DNA of 64,000 nucleotides, taken from positions 1 to 64,000 of the forward strand of contig QVRM01001433.1 of assembly GCA_003439945.1 (NCBI GenBank). Direction: 5' to 3'. The position numbers and the translations under genes are program-made. Source of the stretch: Dermanyssus gallinae. Lineage: Eukaryota > Arthropoda > Arachnida > Mesostigmata > Dermanyssidae. Positions 36,478-48,291 of this stretch are shown here, piece by piece (position 1 is the first letter of the stretch; each line of letters begins with the position of its first letter). The notes under the pieces were generated by a model that did no database searches, had not been told where the DNA came from, and was given only the letters and a program-made list of their open reading frames with translations.

Positions 36478-38079
36478 AAGTGTGTTGCAAAAAATTAGCA
36501 ACTCATGTTTTTTTGTGATAATTTCGGCTTGGTTTATTTGAATGGCTTGAAATTTGCATGTACATCATAAGCGCATGATGTACATGACGAAACATGAGTA
36601 TAGTGTTGATTTCATTGCAATCTCAACATCGGTTCATACAAAAAATAAAGGAGTGTGAAAAAACAGTGTTGCAAAATATTAGCAACAATAGCGCCTTACA
36701 GCGTATTTGATTCTTAGCAGGGCTGTATGACTCATTTGAAACTACATATTTTATTCTAGAAACGGGTTTTTCGTCCCTTCTTCTGAATCAAATCGTAAAC
36801 TCGGTCTTTCATGGAGTTAATAAGCTGTTGTAAGCACGAAAGTGGAATATTAGTCCATGCTTGCTGGACAGCCTCTTTGAGGTCCGAAAAATGATTATAT
36901 TGTCGACCATTTGCGTAAATCTGCTTTACCAAATGTCCCCAAAGATTTTCAATAGGATTCAGGTCTGGACTTAATGCCGGCCAGTCAAAAAGTGGCACTC
37001 CTTGTTCTTGAAAAAAGGCTATAGCGTTGTTTTGTTGAAAAACTGCGTCAGGTCCCCCAATTCTTCTGAAGTGGGCTTCTAACTGGGAACCGACAATGCG
37101 CTGGTTGTTGTTTCGGCCCACAATCTCGACTAGATCAGACTTCCCATTATATCCAAACGCGCCCCAATATTTCACAGAGCCACACGTTTTGAGAACCATT
37201 TAGGTTCCTTCCGTAAGTCGTGCCAATAGTACTGACAGCCGTCAGGGCCATCGAGATTAATTTCTTTTCATCCGAGAAAACGATGTTTTTCCACTCGTTA
37301 TCCCAAGTTTGGTATCTATGCGAAAATTCACGCCGTGCGACAATGTGCTTCGGTTGCAGTCGCGGCATAAGCTTTCTTTTCGCGTATCGCACGTTTTTGT
37401 CGGAACTTAACACTCGGTACACTGTGGATCGGTGCACTGGCACTCCCAAATAGTCCTGATCCTGGAAGAAGACATTTGGTCATGAGTAGCCAACTGTATG
37501 ATCCTTCGCCGATCTCGAATAGTCAAAACTGGCTTACGCCCACTGTTAGATCTGCACCTTTGGTTCACTCCAGGGTGTAAGAACCTGCTGATGGTGCTCT
37601 TATGCCGTCCTAATCTGGTTGCTATAGCAGTTACTGTATGACCGAGCTCAGCATATGCCTTAATTCTTGTCTTTTCGTTATCCGAAAGATCCTTTGTACG
37701 ACCCATGGTTTAAACATAAGATTCGTCGTTAGTTCGGAACAACGATTAAGCTGTAGAATAATTTGCAGCTATATAACGATTGATTTATCTAGACAATATT
37801 CCTGACATTTGATCCCTGGGATCGAATATCAGCTGTAGTATCGACTATCCTTCACAAACAAGAGCTGTGTTGTTAGCATGTTATTGTTGCTAATATTTTG
37901 CAACACTGTTTTTTCACACTTTTTTATTTTTTGTATGAACCGATTTTGAGATTGCAATGAAATCAACACTATACTCATGTTTCGTGTACATCATGCGCTT
38001 AAAATTTCAAGCCATTCAAATAAACCAAGCCGAAATTATCGCAAAAAAACATGAGTTGCTAATTTTTTGCAACACACTT
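36478..38079 (-). mobile_element. Tc1-like transposon with IR/DR ends
   Basis: 1602-bp element flanked by TA (36476-36477; 38080-38081). The empty site is intact in copy A at 14341 (gcagatatctcggg). Terminal inverted repeats run about 200 bp. Each carries an outer binding-site-like sequence (AGTGTGTTGCAAAAAATTAG) and an inner variant (gtgttgcaaaatattagcaa at about 36665-36690 and 37885-37910). This doubled-site layout is the IR/DR structure known from some Tc1 elements such as Sleeping Beauty. It inserted into the R1 family B ORF1 region of copy B after the large duplication. Confidence 0.95.
36756..37706 (-). pseudogene. Tc1-like transposase, frameshifted
   Basis: DD34E-type transposase broken into three frames (37706-37407, 37449-37147, 37199-36756) by indels near 37440 and 37195. 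The N-terminal paired-like DNA-binding region (MGRTKDLSDNEKTRIKAYAE, RLGRHKSTISRFL) and a second helix-turn-helix are present. First catalytic Asp: NIVFSDEKK. The second is lost: the expected QQDNA box reads QQNNA (Asp to Asn). The spacing to the catalytic Glu in SPDLNPIENLWG is 26 residues, not 34, implying an in-frame 24-bp deletion. The protein should be about 340 aa and the remnant is about 317 codons. Inactive. Confidence 0.9.
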
Positions 38080-38308
38080 TATCTCGGGAAATGCAAGCAA
38101 TGCTGTCGCGTGAATGTTAGATTATGCAATGCACACTTGTTGAATCGCCTCACATGTCTACACTGGGTGCGTTGGTCTTGGCCTGCTCTGTACGTGGGAG
38201 TGCGCGCGGAGACGAGATGACTTCGTCTTTGTCTGCACCGTCCGCCGGACTACGCGCGGAGACGAGATGGCTTCGTCTTCTCTCGCACACACTCTCGCAC
38301 TCTTGAAA

Positions 38309-40896
38309 CATAATGGCCGCTGCGGATCGCTCGCCGAAAGGCAAGGTTTCCGGCCCCGACGGAATACCAGCAGAAGCAGTGAAGATCAGCCTACAAGAGC
38401 AGCCAGATTTGTTTAAGCGGATGGCAGACAAGATCCTTTAAGAGGGGGTTTATCCACCAAAGTGGAAGCTAGAGAACCTTGCATTGATAAGGAAACTAGG
38501 AAAGCTGCCGTCCGATATGTTTCCTATGGAAACTGATGATGATGATGATACTCAATAACAGGGGTCTTGATAAGGTAACCAGGAAAGCTGCCGACAGACC
38601 CAGGGTATCGTCCGATATGTTCCTAGAGATCATCGGGAAGACATTCGAGGCGATACTCATTAACAGGCTGATAGCTGAATTAGAGTAAAAAAGAGTTTGG
38701 CTTCCCACATAGGTGCTCGGCAGAAATGGCCACGAATCAGGTGCTAGCAGCGAAAAAGTAACTAGTGGACGAGAGCGCTTTGCATGGCCGTCCTTCTGGA
38801 CGTCTGTAATGTCTTCTTGGCGGTCCATGTCACGGTGCGCAATGCGGGCGCACTCAAAGGGCGGCCCCAGCTTGCCATCGAAGTATTAAACGACTGGACA
38901 GCGGGGCATCGGCTTCGGCTGGACCCTGAGAAAAGTCAGGCTGTGCATCTCACAGGACGGAAGAAGTACGGAGAGGTCCAACTAGCATTCGATGGAGTGG
39001 CCATCGAAGTCAAGCAGTAGGTCCGATACGTTGGATGTGACCATCAACAAAGCCCTCAACGGCAACAAACACATTGATAAGAGATGACCGCCAAGGCAGA
39101 AATAATCGTACACAGCCTGGAAAAAATTCTGCCAAGGACACAGGGAGCGGCGGAGGGCAAGAGAAGGCTTCTTGCCTCTGTGGCAGTCTACCGTGCTCTA
39201 CGCCGCATCCACGTGGGGTCCCAATGCAATGGAGTTAAAGAGAAACAGAGACGGCAGCGCGTATTGCACGATCGAAACAATAGCGGTGATCGAGATTGCC
39301 AGGCTCACGCCGTAGCCTAGGCTAATCGAAGAACAAGTGCGGCGAAGACGAGAACGCCAGAAGAAGAGGCAGCTCAACAGCAAACGCTCGAGGGTTAGCT
39401 ACGGGAATAGAGCCAATTGTTACCGGAGGCCCCAGGAGCCTGGACTCGCCAGAACCCCCTGACCTAGATAAATGGTTCAACAGAAAGCATGGCCACGTCA
39501 CCTAATACCTGACGCAGGTACTGACGGAGCACGGATACTTTCAGAAGTACTTGCACAAGATAGGTAAAGTCGCGGAGTCTACGTGTATTACATACGTGTA
39601 GGATAGCAGGGTCCGTTAAGCGGCGCGGTCATAGGCAGCGTCGGTTGGCGGCAATACCGAAGCAATTTCTTTTTTTTTAAGGGGTGGACTCACTCTAATA
39701 CGAGCGCACTGCCCACTAAAAACCACCCCCCCCGGAACCCCCTCCTGGTTCGGAATTGTGAACCATTACCTCGAGACCAGGAGGGAGGAGCCTCACGCTT
39801 CAACCCTTTCCTTAGTCTGTAGGTGCATCCCGAGCAGGTAAGTCCTGCAGGGGGGCTCCGGGCGACGAATCGCGCCCGGCGATTATTCTCCAGCCGGATC
39901 TTTTCGCGCATGAGCCCGTCAAGGTATTTTAGGCCAGCACCCCAATTAGTCGTTGAGACGACCATGTGCGTGACGATCACTTGCGCGGTAGATGCCCGTA
40001 GGGTAAACGGTGAGCTATCGCGGTACGCAGACAACGCCGTGCATGTCTCAATGGTATGCGCGGCATCATCGGGTACTCCGGCGTCGCAGAGAACGCATAT
40101 GTCCGTCGCGGCTTTTCCGATCTTCATCATGTACGCCTGAAACTGGCCATGTCCGCTCAGCGCCTGGGCAGCGTAATATGTCATTGGTTTCTGTGCCGTA
40201 TACCACTTGCGCAAGTCCGTGATGAGGAAGCGTGTCCACGTGCCTCTCGTGTCTCTGGCAGGCGGGTGGGTCCACATCCCCGCCCATGCCGAAGCAAACT
40301 AAAGACATGGCGCCAAGTAGAAGATGCTGCCCCAGTAGCGAAGACGCGGGAAGTCACTAAATGCGCGGGCAAATCTGTAATATTAAATGAGGCATGCAAA
40401 TAAATGAGTTAGTAGTCGTTGGTACGAGCCAGACAGAGTACATCTGTTACTTGAGCGAGAGAATGGTAAACTCGTAACGGTCGCCGGCCGGTCATGGGGG
40501 TGGTGGACACTACAATATTGCACTGGCGAGGTCGATGATATCACAACGTCTTCCTCTGCCAAGCACTTGAAGCAGTACGAGCAGGCAGACGGACAGTGGC
40601 AGCCGCGGGCATGACGGTAACCGACCTGGTCGACGTCATGCTCGAACAGAAAACGAGAAGAAATAGAAACAGTGGATGAACCTGGTGGAAGGCGTAATGA
40701 GGCTGAAGAACGAACTGGAGTGAGTACGGGGCGCCGGGAGCCGACGGCAGGAGACGTCCACAGCGAGCAGTTCACGCCGAGCGGGGAAATGTATAAATGG
40801 AGTACAGGCAGAGGAATCTCAATTTTCAGTGATGTAAAACGAAAGTGTACCACTCGTGGAAATGGTTATATCAGTAAAACTTTAATACTAAGATAA
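38309..40896 (+). mobile_element. R1-type LINE (family A), dead (copy B)
   Basis: Counterpart of 14571-16570 with the same RT-core deletion (38792-38832). It carries extra frameshifts and a 620-bp R1 family B insertion (39666-40285). The 3' end (agtgtaaaacgaaagtgtacc near 40832) matches the nested copy in the CR1 element. Confidence 0.8.
39654..40297 (-). mobile_element. 5'-truncated R1 family B fragment with 12-bp target duplication
   Basis: Insertion 39666-40285, minus strand, between ataccgaagcaa (39654-39665) and atgccgaagcaa (40286-40297). Copy A has a single uninterrupted atgccgaagcaa at 15958-15969. A T-rich left edge (39666-39678) is the poly-A tail seen from the plus strand. The fragment keeps the LINE C-terminus (frame 40277-39690): MWTHPP, WYTAQKPMTYYAAQALSGHG and a CCHC knuckle CVLCDAGVPDDAAHTIETC, typical of R1-clade ORF2. 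A classic target-primed, 5'-truncated insertion later than the large duplication. Confidence 0.9.
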
Positions 40897-41129
40897 GACA
40901 ACGCGTACTGCGTTGTATCATCACTGTGCCACCAATCCTACTAATCCAAAGGCGGACAACATTTATGCATATATATATATACATATAGAAAATATTGAGA
41001 TGATCTATTAATCATTTACAATACGTTTGCACACTCGGCAGTGCTGGCCTTTAATATATATACGACGAGAATGCCATACGATCAGTTCCCGCTCGAAGCA
41101 GTTTTGACAAGAATATCTTACTGAGAGAT

Positions 41130-41470
41130 ACTAAGTGTTGCATATATAATGGCCGCCGGTAGAAGTTTGTATTTGCGCGCCATGATGATGATCTCTGCAT
41201 GTTGGCACGACGCCCGACCCTGCGCTGTTCGCGCACTGTCACGATCCCGGTCGTCAGCTGTATAAAATGGATGCGCGCCATTTCATCTACCCCCCTAGTT
41301 AGTCTGAGCGTTCGGCGTAACGTGTACTCAGCGATCCCTCAGCCCGGCGGCGACCGGGACGTCCAACGGCGTGGCAGCGACAGTGGCGTGAGCGTGTCAG
41401 TGAGACTACTCTAGGGTGGTGAGTGAGAGCGTAGCAGGCAGGCGCACATATATACTTGGTGAACGATTGT

Positions 41471-41473
<3 letters not shown>
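41130..41473 (+). promoter_or_regulatory. LTR-like promoter segment, truncated (copy B)
   Basis: Counterpart of 16899-17240. TATAAAA at 41261-41267 and the tagttagtctgagcg start region are kept. The right half (matching 17241-17467) is missing; a (TA)n tract starts at 41474. Confidence 0.35.
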
Positions 41474-41507
<34 letters not shown>

Positions 41508-41519
41508 TATTATTTATTA

Positions 41520-43422
41520 AATTTCAAATCATTCACGGTCGGACCATGACATTTGGGTTCCTGCGAACGTGTGCACCATTACGGGGGGTCCAGTGTAGGG
41601 ACCAGCCATTTCTGGAGGGTTCCTCAAACCGAGGCCGCATTGCCCCGTTGCACATCCAGCGACAGACGCTGTCTGAGGAAATCACTTGCTCGCTTATCTC
41701 CGCTGGCTAGAATTAGCCGCTTCCCGACCTTCTGTAGCAAACTGCGAATAGACGGACCCGGCCCGCCAAGGGTCTCGAAGGCAAGTGGGTGAAACTCGTA
41801 CGGGTAACCGATGTTCTGGTACTTTCTAACCTTGCCTGCCTCGGCGAGAGCCGATGCATGACCAGCCCGAGCCGCGCCAGCACTGACCATTGAAGGGGCT
41901 AATGAGTCAGTAACTGTCGCGTCCCAAACCAGCATGCATCCGCGCTCGAACGGAGTTAAGGTCAGACCGTCAGGTCTCTTTCCGCCCTCTCTGTCTAGTC
42001 CGACGGGCTCCAGGACGCACGGTAGCCCACTGGATCGTAGAGCGCTGCTAAAGGTTTCGTTCAAGGCTTGGTGTCATGCTCGACTACTGCGCTGACAATA
42101 CAGGACAGCCCGTGGCGTCCATCTGGCTGGACGACGTCCCCGCAGACGCAGGCATGGGTGTACACAAGGTCTGTTCCTAAGCGAAGTCCGACCGCGATCC
42201 TTACCGACTCGTCATCTAACAGGGTCCCGATCTGAGCACAGGGTATGGCGTGGAGCCATGCGCCTGCCCCTTAGAGGAGACGGCGCGCAGCCTGGCCTTA
42301 TCGGCGTCCGTAACGCATTCCGCAATGAGGTTTTCGACTCTTTGCTCATAAAGAATTGCTGCCCATTCTCTCTGGTGTCCAGCTTCGACGGGCTCGTGGC
42401 CGCACAGGGCGACTGCCTTGCGGTGGCTTGTCTCCAATCGGGCTTCTAAGTCCGTGAGAGCAACAGAATCCAGAAGGCTTCTTGCCTGTTGCATAGACCT
42501 ATGGAGGGAAGCTGCCAGAGCTGTCTCCGATAAGACAGTCGCATCAGGTAACCCTAGGCCATCCCAAAGAACGGGGAGTAAAGCTTGTTGGCCCGCACGA
42601 GCGAATAGGCTAAGGTTTAGCAACGCCTCTAATGTAGACATCACGCGGTCGTTGAGTCGTTCAAGGATTCCTGAAGCTCGCAAACAGTCTGCCCCTCGAA
42701 ACAAGTAGTTGAGACGAAGGGCCGAAAATGATGATCTCAGAAGAAAAGGCCTCGGTGAGAACCTACCAAATGAATGCGTGACATTGCATTTTCTAGCTTG
42801 ACCAGCCACCTCTTGAGGACATCCGGAACTCCTTGCGGGAATAGGGGGACGCCTAGCAATTCTAAATTCTTGCCGACGGTCTTGCACCCTGGGAGAGCCT
42901 CTAGCACTTCGGAGTCAGCAGCACCTCCTACAGCATGGACCTCACATTTTGCAGGGTTTAGGGCCAGGCCACTCCGCTCAGCAAACTTAATGACTCGGTG
43001 GATGTCCCTCATTACCGCATCGGGGGCGCCACCCAGAACACCGTCGTCCAAGTACCATACATTTAGAGGGCATTCAAAAGAGTCGACCAACTCCTTGACA
43101 GCCAGGCAGAACAGGGGGGGACCCAATGGGTCGCCCTGCTGCACCCCAGTTTGCGACATTGTAACATCATGCGGCAGGAGAAAGCAGGAAGGGTCTTTAT
43201 AAGCTAGTTCCACCTGGTGGAACATACTCGGGACATAGGCTTTTACCGCACTCAATAAGTAATCCCTCCGAATACTGTTAAAGGCGTTTCTGAAGTCAAG
43301 CTTGACCACAAGGATAGCTTCAGAGCGTGACTCCAGGAAGGACCGAGTCGAGTGCACTGCGGTTTCGCATCCTCCCGGTGTCGCAAACCCAAGCTGATGG
43401 ACACCAAGAGCATGTGAGATGT
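41520..43422 (-). mobile_element. LINE with restriction-like endonuclease (E1), 5' cut
   Basis: Minus strand, three shifted frames. RT frame 43357-42737: LVVKLDFRNAFNSIRRDYL, GVQQGDPLGPPLFCLA and catalytic YLDD (43043-43054). Thumb/linker frame: 42887-42216. A zinc-binding stretch (CVCGDVV..GRHGLSC) is readable around 42145-42090 in a shifted frame. The C-terminal frame 42064-41624 holds KRPDGLTLTPF..MLVWDATVTDSL..VRKYQ, a pattern fitting a PD-(D/E)XK restriction-like endonuclease, and ends in RQRLSLDVQRGNAASV. No APE endonuclease is seen. The family recurs at 44818 and 60955. It is broken by at least two frameshifts and truncated at a TA tract. Confidence 0.7.
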
Positions 43423-43479
43423 CTATATATATATATATATATATATATCTATATCAGATGATATATATATATATATATA

Positions 43480-44768
43480 CAGGTAGTTCAACAAGTTCTT
43501 AAAATGAGCTTTTCAGAATTCGAATTTTGGCGCGCTTTCACCGCTATTGGAAACGGCAACTTTTCGAATGCTAGCAGTCAAAATATTATGGTGATTGGCC
43601 GTTGCGATTTCGTTTGATCGCTTTTCCCGTGCAACGTATCGGCGTGATTTTGAAAAATTGAGAAAAAAGAGTTTCGAGTGGTTATCAAGCATTTTTATTT
43701 CAAAGGTTGGAATGCGACCCAAGTGAAAACTGAGTCAGACGAGGTGTACGGTGACTCTGCGCCATGTTTTGCCACTGTTTCCAACTGGATTAATGAGTTA
43801 AAAAGAGGTCGCAGGAGCACCGAGGATGAACTACGTTCAGGACGCCCAAAAACGGCAACTGATGAGGAAAACGTGGAAAAAGTGCGGAAAATCGTTGCCG
43901 CAGATAAGCGAGTGAACATGAGATGGAGATAGCGGAGGCCTTGGGGATCAGTTTGGGTAGAGTGCATTTCATCCTGCACGAAAACTTGAAGATGAAAAAG
44001 CTCAGAGCAAAATGGGTGCCGCATTTGCTCAACCAAGGCCAAAAAGACGCGCGTGTTTCCGCTTCACAGCGAAATTTGGCCAAGATGTCGAAAAATCCGT
44101 CGGATTTTTGGCGCAGATTCGTGACCGTCAATGAAAGCTGGGTCCATCACTACACTCCCGAGACCCAAGAAGCATCTCGTCAATGGTGTGCACCTGGTGA
44201 AGGACCTCCGAAGAGGGTGCGGACAACGGCATCGGCCGGAAAGATGATGGCTACGGTTTTTTGGGACCAACGTGGAATAATTCTGGTCGACTACCTTGAG
44301 AGTGGTAAAACGATCACGGGAGAATATTACGCAAGATTGTTGGACTGCCTGAAGCAAGAACTCATCGTGAAACGGCCCGCTTTGCAGAAGAAGGTTGTCC
44401 TGTTTCACCAGGACAATGCTCCCGCACACAAGTCGCGGCAAGCAACGGCAAAACTGGCCCAACTGAGGTTCGAACTTATTGAACAACCTTCCTATTCTCC
44501 AGACCTGACCCCCTCAGATTATTTCCTCTTCGGACATTTGAAGAATAGTCTCGGTGGAAAGCGTTTTTCCAGCAATGAAGAGGTTAAGGCTGCTGTCAAT
44601 GCCTATTTTCAGTCTAAAGACGCGAAATTCTACTCAAGAGGTATAAATGCTCTGAAATCTCGGTGGGAAAAGTGTATTGAGCTTCTCGGGGAGTATATCG
44701 AATAAGAAAAAATTTAAAACAAGATTTGGAAAATTCTTGGTTTTCATTTTAAGAACTTGTTGAACTAC

Positions 44769-44771
<3 letters not shown>
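43480..44771 (+). mobile_element. Mariner transposon inside a TA tract
   Basis: 1292 bp, same family as 19852-21142 and opposite in orientation. Terminal repeats begin CAGGTAGTTCAACAAGTTCT; the last base of the right end is A instead of G. TA duplications (43478-43479; 44772-44773) merge with TA microsatellites on both sides. Confidence 0.95.
43590..44705 (+). pseudogene. Mariner transposase, frameshifted, catalytic Asp lost
   Basis: Same DD34D transposase as at 19918-21027 with independent damage. One A is missing from a run near 43667 (six versus seven), shifting the N-terminus. A second change near 43919 shifts frame again, so open parts are 43678-43932 and 43923-44705. The first catalytic Asp is Asn (VNESWVHHY), while HQDNAPAH and SPDLTPSDYFLF are intact. 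The codon that is a stop in the other copy is CAA here. Not functional. Confidence 0.9.
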
Positions 44772-44816
<45 letters not shown>

Positions 44817-44817
44817 T

Positions 44818-46470
44818 TTGACTCTCCTGCTGACCGCGGGCGAATCCGGTGGTAATGTTGAACGAAAACATTCACTCACGCGAGCCGTGTCGGCCAAGAT
44901 GTCAGACGGTGACGTGTCAGGGGCAGCCCGCCTTCTTCTGTCTGACGACGTTATGGTCGATGAACCAGCCGCCGCAGTGTCGCTACGGGAAAACACCCCC
45001 CCGCGCAACTGAACTTGTGTTGGCCGTCTCCTCCGCCCTCACAACTTTTACCTTCTTCTACTTCAATCAAGGATGTTCGCTATGCGGTGGGATCATTTTT
45101 AAAGAGCTCTGCCGCCGGTCTGGATTTTATCAGACCTCGACTTCTACAGGACCTTCTCTCACCGACTCTCGGCTGCTCATCCGACGAACTTAGCAAGGCC
45201 CTCGCAAAAGTAATTGATCTACTGCGATGGGGAGCTCCGCATCCAGGGTGGTGTCCCCTAATCTTCGGAGCGAGGCTGTTCGCACTAAAGAAGATGGACG
45301 GCTCGTTTTGACCTATTGCTTGTGCATCGGTACTACGCAGGATCGCGGCAAAATTACACGGTTCACATAATCGGCTCAGATAAAGCTGATATCTCCGAAA
45401 TACAGAATCTACTTCCAGGCTGCCGCGTAAAGACGATAACCTGGATCTACTTGGCGTACCCCTGTTTTCTCGCCAACTTGGGCCGACTATCGAACTCGGG
45501 AGAGAAAAACTCGAGATTGGTCTCAATTGTCTTCCCCAGCTGGGTGCTCACCGGGGGCTGTACCTTCTGCGTTCATGATTCTCCGCGTCGAGGCTGAACT
45601 ACCTGTTCAGGGGAGTCAATACTTCAGCCTTCCCGGATCTTTTGGAGGAAATTAACTCGAAGATGGGTTTTGCGCTGGAATCTATACTCAACTTGCAAGA
45701 CGATTCCCTAGTTCAGGCCTTCTTACCCGTAGCCAAGGGTGGACTGGGCTTGCCTGAAGCAAATTCGCTTTCAGTCGCAGCACACATCGCCTCCCTGCAT
45801 TCGGCGACTAGTGGCGTTTAGTCTATTCTGGACCCCTAGGCGGTTGCGAACTTCCAGGCCACGCTTGAACAGACCCAGGACGATGCCATTGCATTCTGCG
45901 GGTCTCAACCAGAGACTCCTTCTCCTCAGCGCGCGTGGTCTGAGCTGGCAAATGACGGTCGCTTGAGCGGCCTATGGGAACGAACAACCACGGCCGCTAG
46001 CAAAGCGGGGCTACATGCAGTCTCCTCGCCCGGTGCAGGTGCGTGGCTGCACGCCCTCCCGAGCCCTCAGCTGGGTACCCTCCTAGACGATGAGTCTACA
46101 CGAATACTTGTCGGGTTGAGGTTAGGAGCAGAGCTAGTGTCTCCACACCACTGCAAATGCGGTGACGAGGTCGACTACGCGGTAGCCCTAGCGGAAGCAG
46201 CCAAGTGCAGAAAGTATTCAGGCGTCTCTTACCCACACTTGTTCTCACCCCTTGCGTTTGAGACCTTGGGGGGGCTGGGCTGCTCACGAAGAAACTGCTT
46301 AATGATGTCGGAAAAAGATTGGTACTCGCACAAGGAGACAAGAGGGCAGGCGAATACTTACTGCAACGTCTGTCATTAGATGTTCAAAGAAAGAATGCCG
46401 CCTCGATTAGAGGTACCCTGGCTAAGTGGACCAGTCCTAGCCTGGACCGAATGCTTTGAGTTATGCCCCA
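44818..46470 (+). mobile_element. LINE with restriction-like endonuclease (E2), decayed
   Basis: Plus-strand copy of the E1 family, keeping the 5' side: SSAAGLDFIRPRLLQDLLS (near 45100) and IFGARLFALKKMDG (45260-45303) from the start of the RT. The RT core, including the catalytic box, is deleted near 45310-45370. Later parts are LPVAKGGLGLPEANSL-like (45725), LLDDESTRILVGLRLGAELV (46080), CKCGDEV (46153) and KCRKYSGVSYPHLFSPLAFE (46203). The end near 46380-46460 reads like the E1 C-terminus. It lies on the other side of the mariner from E1 in reverse orientation. Confidence 0.65.
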
Positions 46471-46532
46471 AGCGGGCTGTGCACATGTTCTTACATCACA
46501 ATTGTATATCTTCTACACATAAATAAATGATT

Positions 46533-46542
46533 ATATAAATAT

Positions 46543-46574
<32 letters not shown>

Positions 46575-46577
46575 ATG

Positions 46578-46645
<68 letters not shown>

Positions 46646-46657
46646 CCATATATATAT

Positions 46658-46747
<90 letters not shown>

Positions 46748-46752
46748 ATATA
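46533..46752. repeat. Long compound TA microsatellite
   Basis: About 220 bp of (TA)n with single-base interruptions. It yields artefactual Ile/Tyr open frames on both strands. Confidence 0.95.
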
Positions 46753-48110
46753 TCCTTCTAGCCGCTCGTCTAACGTCGTTCGTCGAATACAAAAAGGCAT
46801 TACCAGACGAACAACATGGCTTTCATGCGCAGAGGTCAACATTAACTGCATGTGCAATCCTCCTTGCAGATATAGAGTAAACCCTGTCACGAAAGGGACT
46901 GTTTTTATACAGCGTATTTGTGGATTTCCGAGCCGCGTTTGATTCAGGCTCAAGAACTCGAGTCCTGCTTAAACTCGCCGAAATCGGGGTCCCAATACGG
47001 ATGCTGACATTGATGAAGGACGTGCTACAATCCAATCAGATCATCTTGGACGACGGTGTAGCGGAGCACCCAAGCATAGAACAAACGACAGGCCCAAGGC
47101 GATAATCTCAGCCCTTTGCTTTTTGTTTACTGCTAGCCGATTTACCAACACGTTTACAGACCCGACACCCAGCTGTCAAGATAATTATGTATGCCGACGA
47201 TCTAGTACTCTACAGTAGCAGCATACCATCTGCAACAGGCGCTGGCTACTTTGTCGGCATACGTGAACGTAGTAGGCCTTGAAATAAATATGCAGAAGAC
47301 AGAAGCTATGAAGTTCAGGCACGCGGGCTGGCCGTGACCGATACACTTAGGTTAAATGGACAAGACCTGCACTATGAAAATAAGTTCACATATCTGGGTA
47401 TCACAGTGACCCCCTCAGCCAAGACCTTTGCTGCACATATAGAGGAGAGGTCTCGAAAAGCCTTGATTGCGGCGACAACCCTTAAGAAGCCCCAGATGTT
47501 CTCGATTAAGGCAGCGCTAGCTCTATTTGATATGAAAATAGCGCCAATTGCATCATACGGGATCCAGCTTGTATGGGCAAAACTAAGCTCGACTCAACTT
47601 GATGTTCTCGATCGTGTGAAACCAGCTTATTTGAAGCGGGTACTAGGTTTACATACGTCAGCATACAACCGCCTCACGTATTTGCTGTGCGATGCTCCAC
47701 TATTCGTGGAACAGGTCAAAAAACAGTTTGCGCTTCCAGACACCCCTGCATACAGCGAGTTCATACGGCGATATGAAGACAAAATGGCAGAGATCGATCC
47801 ACATTTTTATATGACAGATGCAATGGTTAGGTCAGAATGGAAGGGCACGAGCAGGACAAGCAGGCACATGACCACCCGCTTTGCTGTGCACCTTCTATGT
47901 CAGAAAGACGCCTGCCATGAACCCTGTGACACATGTGTTTGTAAATATTGTTATGGTATATGCGTAAGATAACATGGCAGTGAGTGTAATGCAATCCCCT
48001 CTCTAACAAAGCTGACACTGAACGATTTTTAATATTAATATCATTACGAGACTGTAGTGATATCGATCGTACTATTGTATATCTTACCCAATCTGGTGTG
48101 TAAATAATAA
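46753..48110 (+). mobile_element. LINE fragment with YADD, 5' truncated
   Basis: RT and C-terminal part of an APE-type LINE: VDFRAAFDSGSRTR (46917), a QGDNLSPLLF-like block (47099), catalytic YADD (47190-47201), then a long clean frame 47334-47972 (212 codons: LRLNGQDLHYENKFTYLGIT, SYGIQLVW, VLGLHTSAYNRLTYLLC). The last part is Cys-rich (CQKDACHEPCDTCVCKYC). Two frameshifts lie before 47334. It resembles the CR1/L2-like family at 21773, but that was not tested by alignment. Both ends abut TA tracts. Confidence 0.65.
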
Positions 48111-48116
48111 TGTTAA

Positions 48117-48192
48117 TATATATATATATATATATATATACATATTAATATATATAGATATATATATATATATATATATAGATATATATACA

Positions 48193-48253
<61 letters not shown>

Positions 48254-48290
48254 TAATATATATATATATATATAATATATATATATATTT
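48117..48290. repeat. Compound TA microsatellite
   Basis: (TA)n broken four times by 'catattaa' or 'gata' units. It separates two LINE fragments. Confidence 0.9.
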
Positions 48291-48291
48291 C

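Larger units (their letters stand above)
33930..38308 (-). mobile_element. R1-type LINE (family B), split by Tc1 (copy B)
   Basis: Counterpart of 11968-14571, interrupted at 36476 by the Tc1-like transposon. Parts on the minus strand: ORF1-like frames (36490-36173, ARTKEEQQEMPVCPL; 36282-35671, ending YVAIGAQKGHSGFWRL), an RT scrap with YVDDLALVV (34854-34639), and a C-terminal frame (34541-34251, MWTHPPGEDVTGTWTRF). Most of the RT is deleted. Between about 35101 and 35660 copy B keeps segments that copy A lacks or has rearranged. Confidence 0.65.

Noticed and set aside
42258..43202. Plus-strand ORFs over the E1 element
   Set aside because: Opposite-strand shadows of the minus-strand RT and linker frames.
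46496..46953. Ile/Tyr-repeat open frames
   Set aside because: Translation of a TA microsatellite.
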